Source of the DNA: Rhodospirillales bacterium 70-18
GTDB lineage: Bacteria; Pseudomonadota; Alphaproteobacteria; Acetobacterales; Acetobacteraceae
DNA length: 64,000 nt
Assembly (NCBI GenBank): GCA_001899585.1
Contig: MKWE01000051.1
Span: 299,791-363,790 of the forward strand
Reading direction: 5' to 3'
Shown: positions 29,801-39,049 of the stretch, one piece after another
Numbering within the stretch: the stretch's first letter is position 1
Layout of the letters: every line of letters begins with the position of its first letter
Made by a program: the position numbers and the translations under genes
The notes under the pieces: model-generated
The model's database searches: none
What the model saw: only the letters and a program-made list of their open reading frames with translations
Told to the model about the DNA's origin: nothing

Positions 29801-31271
29801 CCTGCTGTCCAATGCCCTGAAATACACGAAGCGCGGCAAGGTGCTGTTGGGCTGCCGCCGCCGCGGCGACAAGGCGCTGATCGAGGTGTGGGACACCGGC
29901 TCGGGCATCCCGAGCGGGTCTCTGCAAACCATCTTCGAGGAATACCGCCAGCTCGACACCGATCTCTCCAGCCGCCAAGGCGGCCTCGGCCTCGGCCTGT
30001 CGATCGTCCGCCACCTGGGCCACCTGCTGGACCACCCCGTCACCGTGCGCTCGCGGCCCGGCCGGGGCTCGGTGTTCGCGATCGCGGTGAATGCCACCTC
30101 GGGCACCGGCGCCACGCCGTATGACGTGCCGCCGCTGGAGTCCGCCCGCCCGGGTGCCGTCGAGCCGCGCGCCCGCATCCTGCTGGTCGAGGACGACGCC
30201 GATCTGCGCGACCTGCTGGAGATTTCGCTGATCGATCAGCGGCATGCCGTCATGCAGGCGGCCGACAGCGCGGCGGCCCTGGAGCTGATCAACGACAGCC
30301 AAGCGCCGCCGGACCTGATCCTTGCCGACTTCAACCTTCCGGGCGGCATGAACGGCCTGCTACTGACGGCGGAACTGCGGCGGCGCTTCAAGCGCGAGAT
30401 CCCGGCGATCATCCTCACCGGCGACATCTCCGCCGATACGCTGCGCGACGTCGCCGGCGCCAGCTGCACCCGGCTGACCAAGCCGGTCCGGCTGTCCGAC
30501 CTGACCGACACCATCCGGCTCCTGCTCGCATTGCCGCCGGCGGTGGTCAGTAACGGCGCCGTGCAGCGGCCCGCTCCGGGCGCCGGCGCGCCGGGCATGA
30601 TCTATCTCGTGGACGACGACCGCCAGATCTGCGTGGACATCCGCGACGTGTTCCAGGCGGACGGCATCGTCGTGCAGGCCTATCCCAGCGCCGAGGCGTT
30701 CCTCAACGCCTATCGCCCCGGCCACGCCGCCTGCCTGCTGGTCGATGCCCACCTGCCGGGGATGAGCGGGCTGGACCTGCTGCGGCGCATGCAGGCAAAG
30801 GCCGACCCGCTGCCATCCATCATGATCACCGGCCACGGGGACCTGCCGCTGGCCGTGCTGGCCATGCGGGCGGGCGCGCTGGACTTCATCGTCAAGCCGG
30901 TCGGCTACAACGAGCTGCGCATCGCGGTGAACCAGGCACTGGACCGCGCCCGCGACGCGGACAAGCAACTCGCCTGGCGTACCGATGCGACGAAGCATCT
31001 CGCCGGCCTCACGCCCCGGCAGCACGAGATCATGCACCTCGTCCTGGCCGGGCAGCCCAGCAAGAACATCGCCGCCGACCTTGGCATCAGCCAGCGCACC
31101 GTGGAGAACCACCGCGCCGCGATCATGCACAAAACCGGCGCCACCTCGCTGCCGGCGCTGGCCCGCCTGGCGCTTGCGGCGGCCGCGCCCGAGACCACGG
31201 CATCCGCCGTCGCCGCACCCGCTCCCACGGTTCCGGCGGGCGGGTTGCGGCCCATCCGGCCGCCTGGGTAG
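26844..31271 (+). CDS. CheB-CheR-PAS-histidine kinase-REC-REC-LuxR fusion protein
   Basis: 1475 aa in one frame. CheB methylesterase (about 25-200) with triad Ser34 (GASAGG), His61 (QHLDP) and Asp153 (GTGGDG); CheR methyltransferase (about 225-490, WVPGCSTGEEAYS); a coiled coil (about 650-738, SNEEL-type repeats such as FQSTNEELMTSKEELQSL); PAS (about 740-850); HisKA with His876 (SHDLRQPLQ); HATPase (NLLSNALKYT, DTGSGI, GLGLGLSI); REC1 with Asp1162 (LADFNLP); FixJ-like REC2 with Asp1301 (VDAHLPG); LuxR HTH (about 1385-1445, LTPRQHEIMHLVLAG). No membrane segment, so a cytoplasmic sensor whose own C-terminus binds DNA. GTG 26844 (GGAGG 11 bases upstream) is preferred to ATG 26793. Confidence 0.92.
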   Translation: MSDNREPGAGPPLARRSARAQPAGSFPIVAIGASAGGLEACGKLLDVLPPTSGMAFVLIQHLDPTHDSMLVELLSRHTEMPVRQAADGMAVQPDHLYVIPPGTYLSIRADTLLLSQPNARHGAWLPFDYLLNSLAADAGPRTACVVLSGTGGDGSLGLQSVHNAKGLVIAQALAEAAFNGMPSSAVETGMVDHVLAIADMPRALAQFASSRATATEGDIESDQRAGDWLTAIIELLLAQTPHDFRLYKKGTLRRRIERRMGMAGIKATRLDLYHAMLTADAAERDLLAKDLLINVTSFFRDPKVFAALAAETIPALLHDHVTDRPIRIWVPGCSTGEEAYSLAILFQEQLTAATRHIKLTIFASDIDTDAIVAAREGLYPATITADVSPERLARFFIKEDLGYRVIPELRASVIFTPHDVLTDPPFSRLDMVSCRNLLIYLRPEAQAKVISLFHFALRGGGLLLLGGSETIGNADGRFEILSKTARLYRQIGRDRQQDYGFVAATGGTGRVIAGVGRGQQPVRQAALAELCHRLILEEYAPAAVLINDKNECLFSLGPTDRYLRIAPGQPTFDLPAMARQETRTKLRSAIQQATQRGTRVEVTGGRTTHLGTLLAFRIVVQPVVSDNERLLLICFVDEPVRPPVAAGLPSEQEQSRVAELELETTHAELQGAIHNLEIAHQEQKGIAEETMSANEEFQSTNEELMTSKEELQSLNEELTALNSQLQETLERQRTTANDLQNVLYSTDVATLFLDSALSIRLFTPAVRRVFNVISGDIGRPLADLRPVVADPALLGDARTVLRTQTAIECEIEGAGDVWFSRRIMPYRTADTGTEGVVITFADITERKRVTLALEVAKRQAEQATRAKTRFLAAASHDLRQPLQTLTLLQGLLAKAVQGDVGRKLVARLDTTLGTMSNMLNALLDVNQIEAGIVTPEITTFPIEDLLRRLHSEFLYQAQAKGLELRAVHCSLMVTTDAALLEQMVRNLLSNALKYTKRGKVLLGCRRRGDKALIEVWDTGSGIPSGSLQTIFEEYRQLDTDLSSRQGGLGLGLSIVRHLGHLLDHPVTVRSRPGRGSVFAIAVNATSGTGATPYDVPPLESARPGAVEPRARILLVEDDADLRDLLEISLIDQRHAVMQAADSAAALELINDSQAPPDLILADFNLPGGMNGLLLTAELRRRFKREIPAIILTGDISADTLRDVAGASCTRLTKPVRLSDLTDTIRLLLALPPAVVSNGAVQRPAPGAGAPGMIYLVDDDRQICVDIRDVFQADGIVVQAYPSAEAFLNAYRPGHAACLLVDAHLPGMSGLDLLRRMQAKADPLPSIMITGHGDLPLAVLAMRAGALDFIVKPVGYNELRIAVNQALDRARDADKQLAWRTDATKHLAGLTPRQHEIMHLVLAGQPSKNIAADLGISQRTVENHRAAIMHKTGATSLPALARLALAAAAPETTASAVAAPAPTVPAGGLRPIRPPG

Positions 31272-31403
31272 TTTCCGGCGGTGCCGGCGCCGCCGCGTCG
31301 CGGCCTATCGTAGCTGCGCCACCGCGAGGCAAGGGTGGAACCGGGGGGGCGGCCCCGCGCCTCGGCGGCGCACCTCGCCGCGAACCGCACAGGGATACCC
31401 GCC

Positions 31404-31562
31404 ATGAGCCTTGGCACCATTCTCCTGATCATCCTCGTACTCATCCTGCTCGGCGTCCTGCCCACCTGGCCGCACAGCGCCGGCTGGGGTTACTATCCCA
31501 GCGGCGGCATCGGCGTGATCCTGATCGTTGTGGTGCTGCTGCTGCTGATGGGCCGGCTCTGA
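31404..31562 (+). CDS. DUF3309 family small membrane protein
   Basis: 52 aa: MSLGTILLIILVLILLGVLP forms helix one, then TWPHSAGWGYYPSGG, then a second helix ILIVVVLLLLMGRL. The length and the central WPHS...WGY.PSGG motif are those of DUF3309, a widespread small inner-membrane protein of unknown role, common in stress-related loci. It stands alone between the kinase fusion and the CoA-transferase. Confidence 0.88.
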   Translation: MSLGTILLIILVLILLGVLPTWPHSAGWGYYPSGGIGVILIVVVLLLLMGRL

Positions 31563-31633
31563 CTCACCCGGCTTGACGCGCGGCCCGGTTCGGTGTGTGA
31601 CGGCAGACTGATCGCAGCCTGCTGGAGAGCCGC

Positions 31634-32890
31634 ATGAACGACGCATCCGCACCGCCGGCCGCCACCGGCAAGGGCCTGGCCAAATCGGCCGGCGCGCTGG
31701 CCGGGCTGAAGGTGATCGACCTCACCCGCGTCCTCGGCGGCCCGTACTGCACCATGATCCTCTCCGACCACGGCGCCGATGTCATCAAGATCGAGCCGCC
31801 GCAGGGCGACGAGGTACGCGACTGGGGCCCCCCGTTCGTCGAGCACGAGGACGGCACCCGGGACGCCAGCTATTTCATCGGCGTCAACCGCAACAAGCAC
31901 TCCCTGTCGCTCGACCTCGGCAAGCCGGAGGGCCGCAAGGTGCTGCTGCGCCTGCTGGAGGGCGCGGACATCCTGGTGGAGAACTTCAAGCCCGGGGGCA
32001 TGGACAAATGGGGCCTGGGCTACGAGGCCGACCTGGAGCCGAAATTCCCCGGCCTGATCCATTGCCGCGTCTCCGGCTTCGGCGGCCACGGCCCGATGGG
32101 CGGCCTGCCCGGCTACGACGCAATCCTGCAGGCCATGACCGGCCTGATGAGCATCAACGGCGACCCTTCCACCGGCCCGATGCGCATGGGCACGCCGATC
32201 GTCGATCTCGCCACCGGCCTGTACTCGGTCATCGCCATCCTGATGGCGCTGAACGAGCGCCACCGCTCCGGCCGCGGCCAATTCCTGGACATGACGCTGC
32301 ATGATTGCGGCATGGCGCTGCTGCACCCGCAGGCGGCCAATTTCTTCCTCAACGGCCGCCGGCCCATGCCCACCGGCAACCCGCATCCCAACCTCGCGCC
32401 CTACGAGAAATACCAGACCGCCACCTGCGAGATCTTCCTCGCCTCGGGCAATGACGGCCAGTTCCGCAAGCTGTGCGAGGCGCTGGGCGTGCCGGGCCTC
32501 GCCGCGGACCCGCGCTTCCTCAGCAACGCCGACCGCCTGGCCAACCGGCAGGCGCTGATCGACGCCTTCGCCGCCACCCTGGTTGCGCAGGACGGCGAGG
32601 CGCTGTGCATGAAGCTGCTGAAGATGGGCCTGCCCGCCGGGCCGGTCCGCCCGGTGGATGTCTCGATGGCGGCGGACCACACGGCGGCGCGCGAGATGGT
32701 CACTGAACTGGGCGATTATCGCGGCCTGGGCACGCCGATCAAGCTCTCGCGCACCCCTGGCGGCACCCGCGGCGTGCCCCCGCGATTCGCCGAGCATTCC
32801 GAGGAGGTGCTGGCCCGGCACGGCTTCACCGCCGAGGAGATCGCCGCCCTGGAAAAGGACGGCATCGTCCACACCACCCGCCGGCGCTAG
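31634..32890 (+). CDS. Class III CoA-transferase (CaiB/BaiF family)
   Basis: 418 aa. LAGLKVIDLTRVLGGPYCTM is the family opening; KIEPPQGDEVRDWGPPF, NRNKHSLSLDLGKPEGR, GYDAILQAMTGLMS and the active Asp region QFLDMTLHDCGMALL follow. Members move CoA between organic acids such as formate/oxalate, carnitine or succinate/hydroxyacid pairs; the substrate here is not evident. An unusual N-terminal extension of about 18 residues (Ala/Pro-rich) precedes the domain. The next gene begins 7 bp after the stop, so the two may be co-transcribed though unrelated in role. Confidence 0.9.
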   Translation: MNDASAPPAATGKGLAKSAGALAGLKVIDLTRVLGGPYCTMILSDHGADVIKIEPPQGDEVRDWGPPFVEHEDGTRDASYFIGVNRNKHSLSLDLGKPEGRKVLLRLLEGADILVENFKPGGMDKWGLGYEADLEPKFPGLIHCRVSGFGGHGPMGGLPGYDAILQAMTGLMSINGDPSTGPMRMGTPIVDLATGLYSVIAILMALNERHRSGRGQFLDMTLHDCGMALLHPQAANFFLNGRRPMPTGNPHPNLAPYEKYQTATCEIFLASGNDGQFRKLCEALGVPGLAADPRFLSNADRLANRQALIDAFAATLVAQDGEALCMKLLKMGLPAGPVRPVDVSMAADHTAAREMVTELGDYRGLGTPIKLSRTPGGTRGVPPRFAEHSEEVLARHGFTAEEIAALEKDGIVHTTRRR

Positions 32891-32897
32891 GGCCGCC

Positions 32898-35030
32898 ATG
32901 GACAGGCTGAACGAATACCTGCTACCGCTGGCCGAGGCGCCGGCATTGTGGTGCGTGTTCGACCCGGCCTGGTACCTGGCCGCCCATCCGCAGGTCCGCG
33001 CGGCCCTGGCGGCGGAGGGGTCGGCCGAACCGCCCGCCGAGGCCGTGCGCGCCCACTACCTGGCGCACGGCCAGCCCGCCGGCCTCAGCCCGGTCATCTG
33101 GTTCGACGAGGCGTGGTATCGCGCCAGCAACCCCGACGTCGCCGTCGCCGTCGCCGCCGGCCAGTCGCGCTCGGGCTTCGAGCAGTACTGCCTGGAAGGC
33201 TGCGCCGGCCGCTCGCCCCATTGGCTGTATGACGAGGCGCTCTACCGCGCCCTCAACCCCGACCTCACCGACGAGGCGCTGGGCGCCTCCGGCTGCTTCA
33301 ACCGCTACGACCACTATCTGCGCGATGGCGCCTTCACCGGCCGCCCCGCCCATCTGCTGTTCGACGCCGCGACCTACACCGCCGCGCAGGCCGAGGACCC
33401 GTCGCTGGCCCGCATCGGCGCCTACGCGCATTTCCTGCAGGGGCTCTGGCAGGGCGCGCCGGAAACCGCGACCTCGCCGTGGTTCGACCCGGCCTGGTAT
33501 CGCGCCCGCTACCCCGAGGCCGCCGCCGCCATCGCCGCCGGCCAGTATCGCGGCGCGCTGCACCACTACCTGACCAACCCCACGCCCACGGCATTCGACC
33601 CGCTGGCGGATTTCTCCGAGGCGCATTACCTCGCCACCAACCCCGACGTGGCGGCCGAGGTCGCCGCCGGCCGGCTGCGCAACGGCTACGAGCATTTCCT
33701 GAAAAACGGCGCCGCCGAGGGCCGCTCGCCGGCGCCCTGGATCGACCTGCGCGCCTACCTCGCCGCCACGCCCGAAGCGGCGGCGGCGGTCGAAAGCCGC
33801 GCCATGCCGCACGGCTTCGCCTATCTGCTGCTGGTCGCCCTGCCGTCCGGGCTGGTGCTGGCCCGTGGCGACGGCGATGCCGGCCCGACCCGCTACGAGA
33901 CCCGCTACGAGACTGGCGGCGAGACAAGCAGCGAGAGTGCCGGCGGCACCATGGCCGTCGCCGCCCGGGCACAGGCCATGCTGCCGCTGCGTGCCCGCGG
34001 CCGGCTGGATTTCACCTGCGACGGCCCGCCGCTGCTGACCGCCATCGTCACCCTGCCACCCGAGCGCGCCCGCGCCGTGCTGGCGCTGGCCGCCCTGCGT
34101 GCCGAGGTGCAAGGCCCGGTCGAGCTGCTGCTGCTGGACGCCGCCGGCCACGGCCCTGGCCTGGCCGCCATGATGCCCGGCACCCGCCTGCTGCCGGCCG
34201 GCGACCCGGCAGCCACCCGCAACACCGCCATCGCCCAGGCGGCGGCGCCGCTGCTGCTGTTCCTCGACGCCGGGTGCGAGCCGGTGCCCGGCAGCATCCA
34301 GGCCGGCCTGCGCCGCATGGCGCGCGACCCCTCGGCCGGCGCGGTCGGCGGACCGGCGATCGGCGCCGATGGGCTGCTGTCGCAGGCCGGGCTGATCGTC
34401 GCCGCCGACGCCTCGGTGGCGCCCTACCTCGCCGGCGCCTCGCCGCAAACCGCCGAGGCCGGCTTCGTGCGCGACGCCGATGCCTGCGCCTCCACCCTGC
34501 TGCTGCTCCGCCGCGACCTGCTGCGCGCCCTGGGTGGCCTCGCCGAGCAGGTGCCGGACGGCGCCGCGGCGGATGCCGATCTGTGCCTGGGCGTCTGGCG
34601 GTCCGGCTACCGCGTTGTGTTCGACCCGGCGATGACGGTGCTGCACGAGAGTTCGCGCACCTTCGCTTCCGCCCCCACCGCCGCATTCGCCGCCCGCCAC
34701 CGCGACTACCTGGCCATCCGCCCGCCGCCGCAGCCCGGCCCCCGCCACGCCGCGCGCAGCCCGCGCGTGCCGGTGGAGCGCGTGCTGATGCTGGAGGAAA
34801 CCTTGCCGGAGAACCCCGCCGCGCCGGCCACCGCCGCCATCGCCGCGCTGATCGCCCAGGGTGCGGACGTGACCCTCTACCCGCTGGACGGCGGCCCGTC
34901 CGACCCGGCGCTGCTGCCGGTGTTCCTGCCCGAAACCGTGGAGATCATCTGCGGCCCGGGCCGCGCGGGGCTGGAGGGCTTCCGGGCCACGCGCGGGGCG
35001 ATGTTCAGCCGGGTCGCCGGCCAACCCTAG
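32898..35030 (+). CDS. Glycosyltransferase with YxxxNPDV repeats, C-terminus shortened
   Basis: 710 aa. Residues about 15-290 carry six to seven repeats built on FDxxWYxAxNPDVA (FDPAWYLAAHPQV, FDEAWYRASNPDVA, YDEALYRALNPDL, FSEAHYLATNPDVA), each with a YxxHG/NGxAEGRSP end, as in large surface-polysaccharide enzymes. Residues about 375-620 are a GT2-like domain (LLFLDAGCEPVPGSIQAGLR, where DAG stands for the usual DXD). From about 640 a second domain opens like a GT4 N-lobe (VERVLMLEETLPENP) and breaks off after about 70 residues at FSRVAGQP, 21 bp before trxA. Shortening by deletion is inferred, and activity of the last domain is unlikely. Confidence 0.75.
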   Translation: MDRLNEYLLPLAEAPALWCVFDPAWYLAAHPQVRAALAAEGSAEPPAEAVRAHYLAHGQPAGLSPVIWFDEAWYRASNPDVAVAVAAGQSRSGFEQYCLEGCAGRSPHWLYDEALYRALNPDLTDEALGASGCFNRYDHYLRDGAFTGRPAHLLFDAATYTAAQAEDPSLARIGAYAHFLQGLWQGAPETATSPWFDPAWYRARYPEAAAAIAAGQYRGALHHYLTNPTPTAFDPLADFSEAHYLATNPDVAAEVAAGRLRNGYEHFLKNGAAEGRSPAPWIDLRAYLAATPEAAAAVESRAMPHGFAYLLLVALPSGLVLARGDGDAGPTRYETRYETGGETSSESAGGTMAVAARAQAMLPLRARGRLDFTCDGPPLLTAIVTLPPERARAVLALAALRAEVQGPVELLLLDAAGHGPGLAAMMPGTRLLPAGDPAATRNTAIAQAAAPLLLFLDAGCEPVPGSIQAGLRRMARDPSAGAVGGPAIGADGLLSQAGLIVAADASVAPYLAGASPQTAEAGFVRDADACASTLLLLRRDLLRALGGLAEQVPDGAAADADLCLGVWRSGYRVVFDPAMTVLHESSRTFASAPTAAFAARHRDYLAIRPPPQPGPRHAARSPRVPVERVLMLEETLPENPAAPATAAIAALIAQGADVTLYPLDGGPSDPALLPVFLPETVEIICGPGRAGLEGFRATRGAMFSRVAGQP

Positions 35031-35051
35031 GCCGGCGATCCGTCATCCCGG

Positions 35052-35378
35052 TCAGATCGTCTTTTCGACCCACTGCTTCAGCGCGCTCTTCGGCCGCGCG
35101 CCCACCATCGTGTCCACCGGCTTGCCGTCCTTGAACAGGATCAGCGTCGGAATGCCGCGCACGTTATAGGTGTTCGGCGTCATCGGGTTGTCGTCGATGT
35201 TCACCTTGGCGATGGTCACCCGCCCCTTCAGCTCGGCGCCGATCTCCTCCAGCGCGGGGCCGATCGCCTTGCACGGCCCGCACCATTCCGCCCAGAAATC
35301 GACCAGCACCGGCCCCTCGGCCTTCAGCACGTCGGTATCGAAGCTGGCGTCGGTCACCGGCTTGGTGTTCTCGCTCAT
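35052..35378 (-). CDS. trxA: Thioredoxin
   Basis: 108 aa with active site WCGPC in [16 protein letters not shown] and the cis-proline loop GIPTLILF. It reduces protein disulfides with electrons from thioredoxin reductase. Start ATG 35378, family length. Last gene of the minus-strand run tsaE-addB-addA-trxA, 61 bp after addA, the usual order in alphaproteobacteria. Confidence 0.96.
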   Translation of the reverse strand: MSENTKPVTDASFDTDVLKAEGPVLVDFWAEWCGPCKAIGPALEEIGAELKGRVTIAKVNIDDNPMTPNTYNVRGIPTLILFKDGKPVDTMVGARPKSALKQWVEKTI

Positions 35379-35439
35379 CGGATGGCGCCTTTCAGTGGCT
35401 GCGTTGCTGAGTGGAAAATGGGCGTCGGCGCGGGCGCGA

Positions 35440-38400
35440 TCAAGCCGCCGGCCGAACCCCCGGAGCATGGCTGTCCAGCAGCGAGTCGGGAAGCGGCATC
35501 ACCACGCCCCCGACAGTCCACACCAACACGCAGGCCACCGCCCGGCCGGGGAAGATCTGCCGCAGCACGGCCCGATACGCCGCCATCTGGCGCAGATAGA
35601 GCAGCGGCACCTCGCCCACCCGCGCCGGCGGCGCCCGGTTGGTCTTGTAGTCGGCCACCAGCACCCGGTCGTCCAGCACCGCCAGCCGGTCCACCAGCCC
35701 GCCCACCACCGAATCGCCCACCACCCCGGTCAGCGGCACTTCGGCCCGCCCGCCCGGCCCGAACAGCGGCGCCAGCGCCGGATGCGCCAGCACCGCCAGC
35801 ACCTCGCCGGCCACCGCCTCGGCATCGTCCACGCCCTGCCCCGGCCGCTGCAGGAACCCCAGCGCCGCCACGTGCCGCGCCGCCGCCGGCAGCGCCGGCA
35901 GATGCTGCAACAGCGCATGCACCAGCTGCCCGCGCCGGAACCGCGCCCCGGCGGCATCGCGCGCCAGCAGCCCCCGGTCCGACAGCGGCGAGGCCGCCGG
36001 CGGCACACCGCCCAGCCCCGCGTTCTCCGGCCGGCTCGGCGCCAGATGCGCCGGCAGCGCGGGCTCCGGCGGCGGCGGCGCGGCCAGCCACAGTGGCGCC
36101 GCCCCGGCCCAGCCAGGCAGCACCGCCGGCGCGGCCGCATCGGCCCGGGCGGCATCCGGCTCCGGTGCGGCCACCTGCGGGCTGGCATGCCGCCACATCT
36201 CGCCTTCCCAGCCATCCGCCACCGCGTCGAACGGCGTCGCCGCCCCCAGCGCCGTCATGCCGCGCCGCACCAGCTCGTACCAGCAGGTCTCGGCCGGTGT
36301 CTTGCCGGTCTGCCAGCCGCACACCACCAGCCGGTCCTCCGCCCGGGTCAGCGCCACGTAGAGCAGCCGGTTATGCTCCTCCATCCGCCGCCGCCCCGCC
36401 GCCGCCCGCAACGCCTCCACGGCCGCGCAGCGCAGCTCCCGCCGCGGCGCCCACACCGGCACCTCCAGCCCGGACTCCGCATCGGCCGCCCACGCCACCG
36501 CCCCCTCGTCCGGCGGCAGCGCCGTCGTGTCCGGCAGGATCACCAGCGGCGCCTGCAACCCCTTGGCGCCGTGCACGGTCATGATCCGCACCGCGCCACC
36601 CCCCGGCCCACTCCCCTCCGCCTCGCGCTTCACCTCCGCGCCCGACTGGCGCAGCCACTGCACGAAGCCCTGCAACGCCGGCGGATGCCCCCGCGCGTAG
36701 GTCAGCGCCGCCTGCAGCAGCTCGTCCACCGGCTCGGCCGCATCCGGCCCCAGCCGCGCGAACAGCCGCGCCCGCCCGCCCAGCGGCCCCAGCGCCTCGG
36801 CCAGCAGCGCGTGCGGCGACACGTAATCCACCCGCGCCAGCAGCGTGGCGATGAAATCCCGCGCCGCCGCCCAGTCCGCCCGCTCCGCCGCCCGCGCCCG
36901 CAGCGCCGCCCACAGCGTCCCCGGCCGTCGCGTCGCCAGCGCCATCAGGCTGTCGTCGGTCAGGCCGCCCAGCGGGCTGGTCAGCACGCTGGCCAGCGAC
37001 AGATCGTCCTCCGGCAGCAGCAGCGCGTCGCACAGCGCCAGCAGGTCGGCCACCGCCGGCTGCTCGGTCAGCACCAGCCGGTCCAATCCGGCCACCGGCA
37101 CGCCGCGCGCCTTCAGCGCCCGCACCAGCGCCCGCGCGAACGCATTGCGCCGCCGCACCAGCACCAGCACGTCCCCCGGCGCCAGCGCCCGCCCCCGGCT
37201 CGGCAGCATCACGCCGCCGCCGGTCTGCCCCGCGATCCACGCCGCCAGCGCGTCCGCCAGCCGCTGCGGCGCCGAGACCAGGCCGCGATTGGCCTCCGGC
37301 ACCACCCACGGCTCCGGCTCCTCCTGTGGCGGCAGCGGCGCCAGCGGCCACAGCTCCACGCTGCCGGCATGCCCCGTCCGGTCCGGCAGATGCGACATCT
37401 CCCCCGTCGCCGTCACCCCCGTCGCCGTCACCCCCGCCGCGGCCAGCGGATCGGCGAACACCTGGTCCACCAGCGCCAGCACCGGCGCGGTGGAACGGAA
37501 CGACACCCGCAGCGCCACGTCCTCCCACGCCAGCCCCGCCGCCCCCACCCGCCGCCGCAGGATGTCCCGCCACAGCTCGAACGCATCCGGATCGGCGCCC
37601 TGGAACGAATAGATCGACTGCTTGCGGTCCCCCACCGCGAACACGCTACGCGCCATCTCGCCCTCGCGCGCGCCCGCCCCGGCGAAGAACTCCTCGGTCA
37701 GCGCCCCGGCGATCCGCCATTGCGCCGGCGCCGTGTCCTGCACCTCGTCCAGCAACAGGTGGTCCAGCCCGCCATCCAGCTTGTACAGCACCCAGGCCGC
37801 GCCCGGATCGACCAGCAGCGCCGCCGTCCGCCCGATCAGGTCGTCGTAATCCAGCAGCCCGGCGCCCTCCTTGTGCGCGGCATAGGCGCGCGCCACCGGG
37901 GCCGCCAGCGTCACCAGCGCCGCCGACAGCGCCGCCACCCGCAGCGCCCGCAGCCGGTCCTCGATCTCAACCACCCGCCGCTGCTCGGCCAGGAACGGCT
38001 CGGCCAGGCCGTCATGCGCCTTGGCCAGCTTGGCGTTGACCAGGCCGGAGGCGGCGCGCGGCTCGCCCGTCCGGGTCAGGAACGCGCCCGTCCATTCCGC
38101 CCAGTTGGCCGCCCGGTCGGCCGGGTCGCAGGACAGCCAGCCCAGGATCTCCTCCGCCCGCGCCTGCACCGTCGCCGCCCCCTGCTCGGCGACCAGCCGC
38201 GCCGCCCGCAGCAGCGCCGGCTCGCCCGGCGGCCGCGCCGCCTCGGCCATCAGCGCCTCGGCCGAGCCATCCGCCCCCAGCACCCGCCGCTGCGCCGCCT
38301 GCCAGGCATCCGGCCCGGCCCGCAACAGCCGGTCCAGCCGTGCCCGGTCGGCCTGCAGCGCCTCCACCAGTCCGCCGAACCCCTCGGCCGAGACCAGCCC

Positions 38401-38937
38401 GGCCAGCGTCTCCAGCGCCGCCCGCCGCTCCGGCGTATGCGCCTCGGCCAGCATCGCCTCGCGCGCCTCGGTCAGCGCGATCCCCGCATCGGTGTCGTCC
38501 ACCAGCCGGAAATGCGGCGACAGCCGCGCCTCCAGCGGAAACCGCCGCAGCAGCGACTGGCAGAAGGCGTGGATGGTGCCGATCCGCATCCCGCCCGGCA
38601 GGTCCAGCACCCGCGCGAACAGCGCCCGCGCCTGCCGCCGCACCGCCTCGTCCGGCGCCACCGTCAGCGCCCGCAGCGCCGCGTCCAGCCCGGCATTGTC
38701 CAGCGTTACCCAGCGCCCGAGCGTGCGTTGCAGCCGCAGCGCCATCTCGGCGGCCGCCGCCTTGGTGAAGGTCAGGCACTGGATGCGCGCCGGGTCCGCG
38801 CCGGACAGCAGCAGCCGCAACAGCCTGTCGGTCAGCAGCTTGGTCTTGCCCGAGCCGGCGGAGGCGGCCACGAAGGCCGAGACGCCGGGGGCGGAGGCGC
38901 GGCGCTGGGCGGCGTTGGCTTCTTCGCGGGGGGTCAT
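35440..38937 (-). CDS. addA: Double-strand break repair helicase-nuclease AddA
   Basis: 1165 aa. UvrD-type helicase with Walker A ASAGSGKT (Lys31), [15 protein letters not shown] (motif Ia), [14 protein letters not shown] (motif II), [18 protein letters not shown] (motif III) and [20 protein letters not shown] motif V (seen as [11 protein letters not shown]). The C-terminal PDDEXK nuclease has LVADYKTNR. With AddB it resects DNA ends for RecA loading. The ATG at 38937 lies only 14 bp from a composite palindrome, which separates it from addB; no good ribosome-binding site lies in that gap except AAGAAGG at the hairpin foot. Confidence 0.95.
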   Translation of the reverse strand: MTPREEANAAQRRASAPGVSAFVAASAGSGKTKLLTDRLLRLLLSGADPARIQCLTFTKAAAAEMALRLQRTLGRWVTLDNAGLDAALRALTVAPDEAVRRQARALFARVLDLPGGMRIGTIHAFCQSLLRRFPLEARLSPHFRLVDDTDAGIALTEAREAMLAEAHTPERRAALETLAGLVSAEGFGGLVEALQADRARLDRLLRAGPDAWQAAQRRVLGADGSAEALMAEAARPPGEPALLRAARLVAEQGAATVQARAEEILGWLSCDPADRAANWAEWTGAFLTRTGEPRAASGLVNAKLAKAHDGLAEPFLAEQRRVVEIEDRLRALRVAALSAALVTLAAPVARAYAAHKEGAGLLDYDDLIGRTAALLVDPGAAWVLYKLDGGLDHLLLDEVQDTAPAQWRIAGALTEEFFAGAGAREGEMARSVFAVGDRKQSIYSFQGADPDAFELWRDILRRRVGAAGLAWEDVALRVSFRSTAPVLALVDQVFADPLAAAGVTATGVTATGEMSHLPDRTGHAGSVELWPLAPLPPQEEPEPWVVPEANRGLVSAPQRLADALAAWIAGQTGGGVMLPSRGRALAPGDVLVLVRRRNAFARALVRALKARGVPVAGLDRLVLTEQPAVADLLALCDALLLPEDDLSLASVLTSPLGGLTDDSLMALATRRPGTLWAALRARAAERADWAAARDFIATLLARVDYVSPHALLAEALGPLGGRARLFARLGPDAAEPVDELLQAALTYARGHPPALQGFVQWLRQSGAEVKREAEGSGPGGGAVRIMTVHGAKGLQAPLVILPDTTALPPDEGAVAWAADAESGLEVPVWAPRRELRCAAVEALRAAAGRRRMEEHNRLLYVALTRAEDRLVVCGWQTGKTPAETCWYELVRRGMTALGAATPFDAVADGWEGEMWRHASPQVAAPEPDAARADAAAPAVLPGWAGAAPLWLAAPPPPEPALPAHLAPSRPENAGLGGVPPAASPLSDRGLLARDAAGARFRRGQLVHALLQHLPALPAAARHVAALGFLQRPGQGVDDAEAVAGEVLAVLAHPALAPLFGPGGRAEVPLTGVVGDSVVGGLVDRLAVLDDRVLVADYKTNRAPPARVGEVPLLYLRQMAAYRAVLRQIFPGRAVACVLVWTVGGVVMPLPDSLLDSHAPGVRPAA

Positions 38938-38950
38938 CAAAGAAAGACAG

Positions 38951-39046
38951 CCTTCTTTTTGTGAACAAAAAGAAGCAAAAAAACTTTGTTCGTTGGAGTC
39001 TCCAAGCGAATAAAAGTTTTTTGGTTCTTTTTTTCAAAAAAGAACC
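38951..39046. repeat. Composite palindromic element, copy 2 (divergent arms)
   Basis: Arm A: perfect 11-bp hairpin CTTCTTTTTGT/ACAAAAAGAAG (38952-38975). Arm B: perfect 11-bp hairpin GGTTCTTTTTT/AAAAAAGAACC (39023-39046). Between them, an imperfect palindrome AAACTTTGTTCGTTGGA-GTC-TCCAAGCGAATAAAAGTTT. It occupies the gap between addB and addA; the addB stop is 4 bp beyond arm B. Confidence 0.9.
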
Positions 39047-39049
39047 GCT

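Noticed and set aside
27156..30302. 1048-aa open frame antisense to the CheB-CheR fusion
   Set aside because: Same kind of shadow; the sense frame has every expected catalytic motif.
35170..38964. 1264-aa open frame antisense to trxA and addA
   Set aside because: Runs through two real genes on the other strand, is Arg/Gln/His-rich low complexity, and has no domain.
38941..39046. Frames ending in HKKK- or FFSKKN-type peptides
   Set aside because: They are readings of the A/T-rich hairpin arms, seen in all four elements, and are not genes.
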